From assembly GCA_039821145.1 (NCBI GenBank), contig JBCBOS010000001.1:372001-436000 (forward strand): a stretch of 64,000 nucleotides of DNA. Reading direction: 5' to 3'. The DNA is from JBCCSZ01 sp039821145 (GTDB lineage: Bacteria > Bacteroidota > Bacteroidia > Chitinophagales > Saprospiraceae). The translations under genes were made by a program, and so were the position numbers. How positions within the stretch are numbered: the first letter of the stretch is position 1; each line of letters starts with the position of its first letter. Below, in pieces: positions 34,354 to 42,368 of the stretch. A model generated the notes under the pieces. That model saw only the letters and a program-made list of their open reading frames with translations, searched no databases and was not told the origin of the DNA.

Positions 34354-34701
34354 ATGAAGCATACTTTACTTTTTTGTCTACTATTGTTTGTTACTTGCAC
34401 AACTGTCACAGCGCAGCTTGGAAACCAGGGAGGAGAAGAACTCCTTGCCTTCTACCAAGAACCTGCGCAGGCCAGTATCAAAGTGTATCCCAATCCTGCT
34501 ACCAACTTCATCGGCTTGTCCTCCACTCAGGGAATCGCCCAATTGGCGATCTACAATGTAGTGGGACGCAAAATCAAAACGTTTGTCGTAGAGGATGACC
34601 AAAAGTACAACATAGGCGATCTGCCCAACGGCATGTACCTCGTACAGCTCATTGGCAGCAACAACAAGGTGATCAAAACCCATCGACTCAACAAACGATA
34701 G
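34354..34701 (+). CDS. minimal secreted protein, signal peptide plus T9SS sorting domain
   Basis: This 115-residue protein consists of a signal peptide (MKHTLLFCLLLFVTCTTVTA), about 20 residues of linker (GNQGGEELLAFYQEPAQA), and then a complete type A T9SS C-terminal domain: IKVYPNPATNFIGLSS, LAIYNVVGRKIKTF, LPNGMYLVQLIG. There is almost no room for a cargo domain. It may be a truncated gene, a free sorting domain with a role in the secretion machine, or a small surface protein. Its own AT-rich upstream region and perfect terminator suggest an expressed unit. Confidence 0.82.
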   Translation: MKHTLLFCLLLFVTCTTVTAQLGNQGGEELLAFYQEPAQASIKVYPNPATNFIGLSSTQGIAQLAIYNVVGRKIKTFVVEDDQKYNIGDLPNGMYLVQLIGSNNKVIKTHRLNKR

Positions 34702-34735
34702 GTTCGACTGATCCATCCTTTAACTTGTTAAAAGC

Positions 34736-34773
34736 AAAATCCCGAATTTTCGCGCAGAAAATTCGGGATTTTT
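34736..34773 (+). terminator. bidirectional terminator between the T9SS gene and nadE
   Basis: A perfect 16-bp stem (34736-34751 with 34757-34772, core ATCCCGAATTTTC) with a five-base loop is flanked by A and T runs. It can end transcription from both convergent genes. Confidence 0.93.
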
Positions 34774-34804
34774 CATTGGGCCTACTCCGTTTTCGAATCC
34801 CTCC

Positions 34805-36442
34805 TCAAGACAAATACTTGCCAACGATCGGCATCCGGCGCCCCATGCCAAAAGCTTTGGTGGATACCCGAAGGACAGGGGCTGTTTGGTGGCGTTTGAA
34901 CTCGTTGATGTTGACCAAGCGAAGGACCCGCCGCACCAACTTTTCGTCGTAGCCCTCGTCGATGATGTCTTGGGGGCCCTGCCGCTGCTCAATGTATCGA
35001 TACAAAATCTGATCGAGCAAGGCATAATCGGGCAGGCTGTCAGAATCTTTTTGGTCGGGACGCAATTCGGCCGAAGGCGGCTTGGTGATGGTATTTTCTG
35101 GAATGACCTCTGCCTTCTTGTTGATGAAACGGGCCAATTCAAAAAGTTCAGATTTGTATACATCTCCAATCACCGACAGCCCCCCACACATGTCGCCATA
35201 GAGCGTTCCGTAGCCCACTGCCATTTCACTTTTGTTGGAGGTATTGAGAAGGATGTGGCCAAATTTGTTGGAAAAAGCCATCAGCAACATACCCCGGCTG
35301 CGCGCCTGGAGGTTCTCTTCTGTCACGTTGAATGGCAGGCCTTCAAAGTGTGGTTGCAGCAGAGCTTCATAGGCTTTGTACACCGATTCGATGGCCAGTA
35401 TGTCGTAGGAGATGCCTAGATTTTCTGCCAATTGGCGGGCATCCTCCACCGAGTGACCCGAAGAATATTGAGATGGCATCAAAAGGACATGCACATTCTC
35501 CGGTCCCAATGCCCGAGCTGCCAGCACCGCTGTCACTGCCGAATCAATGCCACCAGAGAGTCCCAGGATGGCTTTGCGAAAGCCAAGCTTGCCAAAGTAG
35601 TCTTTCACCCCTTGCACAATGGCGTCATGGATGAGCTGCATCTTGTCCTTGGGCTGCAAAGACTGGCGCTTGCTCGACTGGACCGTCTTCAGATTGTAAG
35701 TGCGGACACATTCCTCAAAATAAGGCAACTCATCATACACATTGCCATTGGGACCAAGCACGAGTGACCCACCATCGAAGATCAATTCCGTTTGAGCGCC
35801 TGAGTGATTGACATAAAAAAGCGGAAGCCCATAGCGCTCTACATTGGAACGCACGACGTGAATGCGCGATTCGGCTTGCTCGAAATGAAAAGGAGAGGCG
35901 GACAAATTGAGAATGACATCTGGCCGCTGGGGCAGCATCTCGTCAAGAGGACAAATGGTGTACAATGGGTTTTCATTGCCAAGATTCCAGATGTCCTCGC
36001 AAATGGTCAATGCAATCCGATACCCTTTGTATTCCACCACTTTGAACTCACTGGCGGGCTCAAAGTAGCGATACTCATCAAATACATCGTAGGTCGGCAA
36101 CAAAGCCTTGTGCTGCACTTGCTTCACGGCGCCATTAGCCAAAAAATAGGCAGAATTGAACAAGTCCTTTCCTTCGATGACAGGGTTGCGGCTGGGAGAA
36201 CCCACTACGATGGCAATGTCTGTACTGGCTGCTGCCAATCGCTCGATCGCCTCCTCGGCCAAGTGGATGAAGTCATCAAATTCGAGAAAATCACGAGGTG
36301 GATACCCGCAGGTCGCCAACTCACTGAAGCAAATCAGATCGGCCCCCTGTTCCCTTGCCTGCCCCACCGCTTCGAGCATCTTATCGACATTTCCTTCAAA
36401 ATTGCCGATGTGGAAGTTGAGTTGTGCAATTGCTATATTCAT
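34805..36442 (-). CDS. nadE: glutamine-dependent NAD+ synthase
   Basis: This 545-residue, two-domain enzyme makes NAD from deamido-NAD using ammonia released from glutamine. The N-terminal nitrilase-like amidase domain has its Glu-Lys-Cys triad at ICFSELATCGYPPRD, QHKALLPTYDVFDE and ALTICEDIWN. The C-terminal synthetase domain has the PP-loop LGLSGGIDSAVTAVLA and the NTSNKSEMAVGYGT block. ATG 36442 (MNIAIAQLNFHIGN) is the family start; the longer frame adds 37 unrelated codons. A promoter with an internal palindrome lies about 100 bases upstream. Confidence 0.96.
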   Translation of the reverse strand: MNIAIAQLNFHIGNFEGNVDKMLEAVGQAREQGADLICFSELATCGYPPRDFLEFDDFIHLAEEAIERLAAASTDIAIVVGSPSRNPVIEGKDLFNSAYFLANGAVKQVQHKALLPTYDVFDEYRYFEPASEFKVVEYKGYRIALTICEDIWNLGNENPLYTICPLDEMLPQRPDVILNLSASPFHFEQAESRIHVVRSNVERYGLPLFYVNHSGAQTELIFDGGSLVLGPNGNVYDELPYFEECVRTYNLKTVQSSKRQSLQPKDKMQLIHDAIVQGVKDYFGKLGFRKAILGLSGGIDSAVTAVLAARALGPENVHVLLMPSQYSSGHSVEDARQLAENLGISYDILAIESVYKAYEALLQPHFEGLPFNVTEENLQARSRGMLLMAFSNKFGHILLNTSNKSEMAVGYGTLYGDMCGGLSVIGDVYKSELFELARFINKKAEVIPENTITKPPSAELRPDQKDSDSLPDYALLDQILYRYIEQRQGPQDIIDEGYDEKLVRRVLRLVNINEFKRHQTAPVLRVSTKAFGMGRRMPIVGKYLS

Positions 36443-36538
36443 ATCTATTTCAAGCTTGTGGTGTGAATCGCCCATAGGGCGCTTCGTTTGCGATACTTTC
36501 TGTTCGCAGCCTGGGCTGCTGTTTTCCAAGATTTGCAA

Positions 36539-36576
36539 CAAATATAAGGGCACTTAGTTTAAAAATCAAACTAAGT
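36539..36576 (-). promoter_or_regulatory. nadE promoter overlapped by a palindrome (candidate operator)
   Basis: On the minus strand TTTG (36567-36570), a 20-base spacer and TATATTTG (36539-36546) form a good -33/-7 promoter. A perfect palindrome, ACTTAGTTT-N7-AAACTAAGT (36552-36576), covers the -33 element and most of the spacer, an ideal place for a repressor. Read on the plus strand the same hairpin precedes a T-run and looks like a terminator, but no plus-strand gene ends there. The remaining 310 bases between nadE and dnaX hold no gene. Confidence 0.62.
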
Positions 36577-36639
36577 AGGTTTTTTTATTGCCTCCCTGGC
36601 TATTTCAGCCCTTCCAATCGTATTCCCCTGCCTTTTTTG

Positions 36640-36647
36640 TACCTTTG
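36640..36647 (+). promoter_or_regulatory. candidate -7 element for dnaX
   Basis: TACCTTTG matches TAnnTTTG 106 bases before the dnaX ATG. No clear TTG lies at the expected -33 distance, so the call is weak. Confidence 0.4.
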
Positions 36648-36752
36648 TCAATGGGTATCCACTTTGATGAATGCGCTCAGAATGGAAGCTGCCCATTTTC
36701 ACCAACAGGCTAAACAGCTCGCAGCTGTCAACGGCCAGAAGCCATCAACTGC

Positions 36753-38657
36753 ATGAATCAATTCATCGTATCCGCTCGCAAATACCGCCCGGCTCGCTTC
36801 GACGAAGTAGTTGGCCAGCAACATGTGTCACTGACACTCAAAAATGCGCTGCAGAACGATCACTTGGCACATGCTTTCCTGTTTTGTGGTCCAAGGGGCG
36901 TCGGCAAAACGACCTGTGCTCGCATCCTGGCCAAGGTCATCAACTGCCAGAATCTGGGGGATGACTTCGAGGCATGCAATGAATGCAGCTCCTGCAAAGC
37001 CTTCAATGAAAACGCCTCTTTCAACATCACAGAATTGGATGCGGCTTCCAACAACAGTGTGGAACACATCCGGGCGCTCATCGAACAGGTCCGCTTCCAA
37101 CCGCAGCAGGGAAAATTCAAGGTGTTCATCATCGATGAGGTTCACATGCTTTCCCAGCAGGCCTTCAACGCTTTTTTGAAGACATTGGAAGAGCCGCCAC
37201 CCTATGCCATTTTCATTTTGGCAACCACGGAGAAGCACAAGATCATCCCCACCATTTTGTCGCGCTGTCAGATTTTCGACTTCCGACGCATCCAAGTGTC
37301 CAATATGGTGGAACACCTGCAGGACATCTGCCAAAAGGAGGGCATCGAGGCAGACAGAGATGCCTTGCACATCATTGCCCAGAAAGCAGATGGTGCGCTG
37401 CGGGATGCCCTTTCCATTTTCGACCGCATCGTGAGCTTCAGCGGCAACAGGATCGTCTACCAGGATGTCATTGAAAATCTCAATGTACTGGACTACGACT
37501 ACTTCTTCAAAATCGTTGATGCCATGCTGACCGAAGACTTGGCCAGCATTCTATTGACCTTTGAAGACATCCAACGCAAAGGTTTTGAGGCAGACATCTT
37601 CATCAATGGACTGGCAGAACACCTGCGGAATCTATTGGTCTGCAAGGATGAACAAACCCTCCCCCTCCTGCAAGTCAGCGATGGCCTTCGCCAACGGTAC
37701 CAACAACAAGCCAAGGTCGCATCGGCCAGTTTTCTCATTACCCTGCTCAATATGGCCAACGATTGTGATGTCAACTACAAAATGGCACGCAACAAGCGCC
37801 TGCATGTGGAAATGGCTTTGGTCAAAATGGTGTACATCAACAGAGCCGTTCAGATTGGCCCTGCCAACATTGCGCCTCCCAATATTGAAAAAAAAACACC
37901 TGAGCCAAGGACAGCTCCCATCAATGCGCCTGCTCCACCAGCGGCTCCCCCTACCCCAGCAAGTACAACACCTCCGCCTCCCCCTGTCACGCCCGCGGCC
38001 AAAGAGACAAGTCCTCCCCCTCCTGCAGAGGCAACTCCGCCACCACCCGCAGAGCCAGTCACTACACCTTCTCCCGCACCGCTGAACAGTACTCATCAGG
38101 AAGCACCTCCTCCTCCCAGCCCCTTGCCTGCCATGGAAAATGGTACATCCACTCCTCAAGCAAGCAAGCCAGAGACAAATGGCCAGTTGAACATCAGCAG
38201 CAAACACAATGTGCCTGGTGTCAATTTGGACGACCTATTCAGCCAAGCCAAGCAGGAGGAAGAAGCCGCCAAAAACGAAACCAGTGAAGCGCTTGATCTG
38301 ACTGTTGTGCAAAACATCTGGAAGGAATATGCGGAATCCATTCCCTCTCACTCGGTCCGCAATACCCTGCGTAGTACACAATTGTCCGTCGACCAGCAAA
38401 CCATCCTGGCCACCGTGGGATCGGCCATGAGCAAGGAGATGATCCAGCAAGAAAAAGGCTTGATGGACTTTCTCCGACAAAAGCTCCGGGCCAGACAGCT
38501 CTTCTTGGACATACAGATCGACAGCAGCAAACAGCCCGATGCACCAAAGAAACCGACAATCCTGACAACCAAGGAGAAATACCTACTGATGAAGGAAAAA
38601 AATCCACAGGTAGAGCTGCTGCGTCAGCGATTCGATTTGAAACCCGACAACGACTGA
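36753..38657 (+). CDS. dnaX: DNA polymerase III subunit gamma/tau
   Basis: This is a 634-residue protein. Residues 1-370 are the clamp-loader AAA+ ATPase: KYRPARFDEVVGQ, Walker A GPRGVGKTTCARIL, a zinc module CNECSSC, Walker B FIIDEVHML, and sensor ILATTEKHKIIPTILSRCQ. Residues 385-475 are a Pro/Ala/Thr-rich linker. The C-terminal part (VQNIWKEYAESIPSHSVRN onward) is the tau-specific region that holds the polymerase. At codons 379-382 a run of nine A residues is followed by a stop in the -1 frame, predicting a short gamma form of 383 residues (see findings). It is monocistronic and divergent from nadE. Confidence 0.96.
   Translation: MNQFIVSARKYRPARFDEVVGQQHVSLTLKNALQNDHLAHAFLFCGPRGVGKTTCARILAKVINCQNLGDDFEACNECSSCKAFNENASFNITELDAASNNSVEHIRALIEQVRFQPQQGKFKVFIIDEVHMLSQQAFNAFLKTLEEPPPYAIFILATTEKHKIIPTILSRCQIFDFRRIQVSNMVEHLQDICQKEGIEADRDALHIIAQKADGALRDALSIFDRIVSFSGNRIVYQDVIENLNVLDYDYFFKIVDAMLTEDLASILLTFEDIQRKGFEADIFINGLAEHLRNLLVCKDEQTLPLLQVSDGLRQRYQQQAKVASASFLITLLNMANDCDVNYKMARNKRLHVEMALVKMVYINRAVQIGPANIAPPNIEKKTPEPRTAPINAPAPPAAPPTPASTTPPPPPVTPAAKETSPPPPAEATPPPPAEPVTTPSPAPLNSTHQEAPPPPSPLPAMENGTSTPQASKPETNGQLNISSKHNVPGVNLDDLFSQAKQEEEAAKNETSEALDLTVVQNIWKEYAESIPSHSVRNTLRSTQLSVDQQTILATVGSAMSKEMIQQEKGLMDFLRQKLRARQLFLDIQIDSSKQPDAPKKPTILTTKEKYLLMKEKNPQVELLRQRFDLKPDND
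37888..37903 (+). other. dnaX: predicted programmed frameshift/slippage site in dnaX
   Basis: Nine consecutive A residues (37888-37896) encode the end of GAA-AAA-AAA-ACA. A -1 ribosomal slip, or insertion of one A by RNA polymerase, gives codons AAC-ACC and then TGA at 37901-37903. The product would stop just after the ATPase region, as E. coli and Thermus gamma do. The downstream GAGC/GCTC pair (37902-37917) could form a small hairpin. Confidence 0.72.
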
Positions 38658-38819
38658 TTGAGAGAAGGCCAATTTTTGGGCGATCAAATGCCAGGGCCAA
38701 GACATTTGCTACTGCTGGGCTGGACTGAAAGAACACCAGTCGAGAGCAAAGCGTTATTTTTCTGAAATTGGCCGGAAATTGTTAATTTACCCCGAGTATC
38801 TTCACCAAATGCTAGATCC

Positions 38820-39512
38820 ATGAAAGACCAGTCCTTATGGTATCTTGAAAACATAGACGTTACAGGTATCTTTTGCCCAAAAAAATTGGGTGCCACCAAG
38901 GGAGATGTCCACACCGAAAAACTCTTCAAAAAAGGAGAGTACATCTATCTGCAAGAAGACGAATCTGACAAAATCTTCTTCTTGGTTGATGGGCGCGTCA
39001 AGATTGGCAGTTATTCTGAAGCAGGCAAAGAGATCACCAAAGCCATCCTGTCGACTGGAGAGGTGTTTGGTGAATTGGCACTGATTGGGGAGTCAAAGCG
39101 ACGAGACTTTGCCTACGCCATGGAAGACGTCATGGCTTGTGTCCTGCCATCCAATGAACTCAAAAACATGATGAGGGTACACAGCGGTCTGAATCTTTTT
39201 CTGATGCGCATCATGGGGTCCAGGGTTTTGGAAATGGAACAGCGCCTCGAATCACTGGTCTTCAAAGATTCCCGAACCCGCATTGTGGAATTTCTTCGCG
39301 ATCTGGCCAATAAAAAAGGCCAACGGGTGGGCTACGAGATGCTTGTGCGCAAGTTCATGACCCATCAGGAAATCGCCAACCTCACGGCCACTTCTCGTCA
39401 AACGGTAACCACTGTCCTCAACGAACTGCGAAGCAAAAACATCCTCACATTCAATCGCCGACGCTTGCTGATCCGAGACATGGAAAAACTGGCGGGAGAA
39501 GCGGTGGCATAA
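38820..39512 (+). CDS. Crp/Fnr-family transcriptional regulator
   Basis: This is a 230-residue protein. The N-terminal cyclic-nucleotide-binding-like beta-barrel has FKKGEYIYLQEDESDKIFFL and STGEVFGELALIG. The long dimer helix covers ILMRIMGSRVLEMEQRLESL, and the C-terminal winged helix-turn-helix is FMTHQEIANLTATSRQTVTT. FNR-type Cys clusters for an iron-sulfur centre are not apparent, and key cAMP contacts are not obvious, so the ligand is unknown. It is followed after 98 bases by the flippase gene; no target can be named. Confidence 0.92.
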   Translation: MKDQSLWYLENIDVTGIFCPKKLGATKGDVHTEKLFKKGEYIYLQEDESDKIFFLVDGRVKIGSYSEAGKEITKAILSTGEVFGELALIGESKRRDFAYAMEDVMACVLPSNELKNMMRVHSGLNLFLMRIMGSRVLEMEQRLESLVFKDSRTRIVEFLRDLANKKGQRVGYEMLVRKFMTHQEIANLTATSRQTVTTVLNELRSKNILTFNRRRLLIRDMEKLAGEAVA

Positions 39513-39556
39513 ATTCTACCCAAGAGTCAAAGATATTCCGTAAACTTGCCTCCTAT

Positions 39557-39592
39557 CTCATTACACAGTGGCTTGGACGAGTGTAAGTCCAA
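39557..39592 (+). repeat. copy 1 of a dispersed intergenic repeat with hairpin
   Basis: CTCATTACACAGTGG followed by a variable part and CGAGTGTAAG matches a second copy at 48687-48717 in 25 of 31 positions. The copy contains TTGGAC (39573-39578) and GTCCAA (39587-39592) as hairpin arms around CGAGTGTAA. It ends 18 bases before the flippase ATG. Confidence 0.6.
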
Positions 39593-39610
39593 TGCCTACG
39601 TCTTAGGAAT

Positions 39611-41098
39611 ATGTCCCTACTGAAAAAACTGGCGGGAGAAACAGCAATCTACGGCATGAGCAGCATCCTCAGCCGCCTCATCAGCTATGTGTTGCTTACC
39701 CCCTACCTCACCCGCTGGTTTGTCCCCGAAGCCTACGGCATCATCACCCTGTTGTTTTTTTACTCGGGCCTTCTGACAGTCATTTACACCTATCGGATGG
39801 AAACCGCTTTTTTCCGCTTTGGCAGCAAGGAGGGACAGATGGATCGGACCTTTTCCACCGCCTCCATCGCCATTCTCTCCACCACCATTGTGTTATCGGT
39901 GAGTCTGCTGGTCTTTTCCGGCCCCATCAGCGAGGCACTCTATCTGGAGGATCATCGAGAATATGTCTACTGGGTGGTCAGCATCATTGCCTTTGATGCC
40001 CTGGCCGCCATCCCCTTTGCGCGCCTTCGGCTGGAAAACCGCCCCATTCGCTTTGCCATTGCCAAGACTCTCGGCATATTGATCTATGTGGGAATGATAT
40101 TTTTCTTTCTCAAGCTTTGTCCCTACCTCATCGAACAGGGCCATGATTGGGCGAGCGCCATTTATCAGGAAGAACACCGCATCTCCTACGTATTCATCTC
40201 CAACCTATTGGGCAGTGGCATTGTCATGCTGATTCTGTCTCCGGTCTATTTCAAAATTCGCGCTGTCTTCGATCGGGGCTTGTTCAAGCAAATGATCTAT
40301 TATGCGGCCCCACTCATCATCGTCTCTCTGGCGGCGGTGATCAACCAAAACATCGCCTACAAGCTGCTGGAAATCTGGCTGCCCGGAGGTTTGGAGGCCA
40401 ATCGGGCTGCGGCGGGTGTCTTCAGTGCCTCGGCCAAAATCGCCGTGCTGATGAGCTTGTTTACCCAGGCCTTCAACTACGCCGCCGAACCTTTTTTCTT
40501 CCGACATGTAGAGCGTTCCGACTCCCGCCACATCTATGCACAGGTGGGACAGGCATTTGCAGCAGTGGGCAGTCTGGCCTTTTTGGGCATCATGTTGTAC
40601 CTGGAACTCATCCAATTTTTCATTGGCAAAGAGCTGAGGACGGGTTTGAGCATTGTCCCCATTCTACTCATGGCCAATTTGGCCCTCGGTTTGTATTATA
40701 ATTTTGCCATCTGGTTCAAACTGAAGGACCAGACAAAAATCGGAGCATACATTTCCATAGGGGGCATGGCAATCACCTTTGTGGTCAATTTGCTCCTCAT
40801 TCCCTCCATTGGTTATGCGGGTCCGGCTTGGGCCACGCTGGCCTGTTATGTTTTCATGGCATTGGCAAGCTATCTCAGTGGACGCTACTACTATCCCATC
40901 CCCTATCCGATGGGACGCATTGCGGCCTATGTCTTGTCTGCTCTGCTGTTTTACGGCATCAGCGTCTGGATCAGACCTTGGCTGGGAGACTCCCTGCTCT
41001 TGGTCCTGACCATCAATAGTTTGATCTTGTTGGCGTACATGCTGTGTTTTTACTGGGTGGAGCGAAAAAGCCTCCTTGCCATGTTGGGCAAAAATTGA
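39611..41098 (+). CDS. polysaccharide/oligosaccharide flippase (MATE/Wzx-like)
   Basis: This 495-residue protein has 12-14 membrane helices. The first, KKLAGETAIYGMSSILSRLI, is the typical N-terminus of Bacteroidota lipopolysaccharide or O-antigen flippases of the MVF superfamily. The following TPYLTRWFVPEAYGIITLLF also fits. It would move lipid-linked sugars across the inner membrane. It is not in a visible polysaccharide gene cluster, which is common for this branch in Bacteroidota. A 17-base direct repeat links its start with the end of the Crp gene. Confidence 0.9.
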   Translation: MSLLKKLAGETAIYGMSSILSRLISYVLLTPYLTRWFVPEAYGIITLLFFYSGLLTVIYTYRMETAFFRFGSKEGQMDRTFSTASIAILSTTIVLSVSLLVFSGPISEALYLEDHREYVYWVVSIIAFDALAAIPFARLRLENRPIRFAIAKTLGILIYVGMIFFFLKLCPYLIEQGHDWASAIYQEEHRISYVFISNLLGSGIVMLILSPVYFKIRAVFDRGLFKQMIYYAAPLIIVSLAAVINQNIAYKLLEIWLPGGLEANRAAAGVFSASAKIAVLMSLFTQAFNYAAEPFFFRHVERSDSRHIYAQVGQAFAAVGSLAFLGIMLYLELIQFFIGKELRTGLSIVPILLMANLALGLYYNFAIWFKLKDQTKIGAYISIGGMAITFVVNLLLIPSIGYAGPAWATLACYVFMALASYLSGRYYYPIPYPMGRIAAYVLSALLFYGISVWIRPWLGDSLLLVLTINSLILLAYMLCFYWVERKSLLAMLGKN

Positions 41099-41215
41099 CA
41101 CAAGACGAAAATCCCGGACAGGCCAAATTTCAGCCAGGCATGCTGTCCAAAATTCTCGTATATTTGTTGCCCTTGGAAATGGATTTTTTCATCACGCTGA
41201 ACAAAAGAAATTACT

Positions 41216-42361
41216 ATGAGATTTGGTACAAAAGCAATCCATGCAGGTATAGAACCCGATCCGTCTACTGGTGCCATCATGACGCCCATCTTCCAAACGT
41301 CTACCTACGTACAGAGCGCACCGGGAGATCACAAAGGCTTTGAATACGCACGCACGCAGAATCCAACCCGCAGCACCCTGGAAAAGAATGTCGCTGCCTT
41401 GGAAAACGGTAAATATGGCATTTGCTTCGCCAGTGGAATGGCCGCCATGGATGCCGTGATGAAATCGCTCAATCCCGGAGACGAAATCATTTCCACCAAC
41501 GACCTCTACGGAGGGTCTTACCGACTGATTACCAAAATCTACGAGCGTTTCGGACTCAAAGGACATTTCATCCCCATGAGTACCCCTTCCAATATTGAGA
41601 AGGCCATCAATGAGAATACCAAACTGATCTGGATCGAAACGCCCACCAACCCGATGCTCAAAATCATTGACATCAAGTCAATCTGCGCCATCGCCAAGCA
41701 ACACGGCATTCGGGTCTGCGTCGACAACACCTTCGCTTCTCCTTATCTGCAAACGCCGCTTGACTTGGGTGCCGACTTCGTATTGCACTCTGCCACCAAA
41801 TACATCGCAGGCCACTCAGATGTTGTCCTGGGGGTCATCGCCGTCAACGACGAAGAATTGGCCAAGGAATTGTACTTCATCCAAAATGCATCGGGAGGGG
41901 TCCCTGGTCCACAAGACTGCTTTTTGACCCTGAGAGGCATCAAAACCCTTCACCTGCGCGTCGAACGCTCTTGCCAAAGCGCCCAAAGAATTGCAGAACA
42001 CCTGCAAGGGCATCCCAAACTGAACAAGGTATTTTACCCAGGACTGCCCGATCATCCCAACCACGACATCGCCAAAGAGCAAATGCGCCACTTCGGAGGA
42101 ATGGTCTCCTTTGACTTCCCCAACGACGATGCACAAAAGTCCTTGACGGTTTTGAAAAATACCAAACTGTTTTCCTTGGCGGAATCACTGGGTGGTGTGG
42201 AATCACTGATTGGGCATCCGTCTACCATGACGCACGCATCGATCCCAAGACCGGAACGCATCAAGGTAGGACTTACCGACTCCTTGGTTCGCTTGAGCAT
42301 TGGCGTAGAAGATGTCGACGACTTGATCGAAGATTTGGATCAGGCATTGGCCCTCGCCTAA
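41216..42361 (+). CDS. cystathionine gamma-synthase/lyase family PLP enzyme
   Basis: This 381-residue enzyme is of the trans-sulfuration Cys/Met-metabolism family. Visible signatures are FQTSTYVQ near the N-terminus, YARTQNPTRSTLEKNVAALE, ASGMAAMDAVM, the PLP-phosphate site TNDLYGGSYRL, VCVDNTFASPYLQTPLDLGA, and the PLP lysine in HSATKYIAGHSD. Synthase (metB) and gamma-lyase activities cannot be separated by eye. Length and N-terminus (MRFGTKAIHAGIEPDPSTGA) fit both. The gene is monocistronic. Confidence 0.93.
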   Translation: MRFGTKAIHAGIEPDPSTGAIMTPIFQTSTYVQSAPGDHKGFEYARTQNPTRSTLEKNVAALENGKYGICFASGMAAMDAVMKSLNPGDEIISTNDLYGGSYRLITKIYERFGLKGHFIPMSTPSNIEKAINENTKLIWIETPTNPMLKIIDIKSICAIAKQHGIRVCVDNTFASPYLQTPLDLGADFVLHSATKYIAGHSDVVLGVIAVNDEELAKELYFIQNASGGVPGPQDCFLTLRGIKTLHLRVERSCQSAQRIAEHLQGHPKLNKVFYPGLPDHPNHDIAKEQMRHFGGMVSFDFPNDDAQKSLTVLKNTKLFSLAESLGGVESLIGHPSTMTHASIPRPERIKVGLTDSLVRLSIGVEDVDDLIEDLDQALALA

Positions 42362-42368
42362 GGATCAC

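Noticed and set aside
36552..36587. Hairpin plus T-run read as a plus-strand terminator
   Set aside because: No plus-strand gene ends upstream; nadE is divergent. The palindrome fits better as an operator over the nadE promoter.
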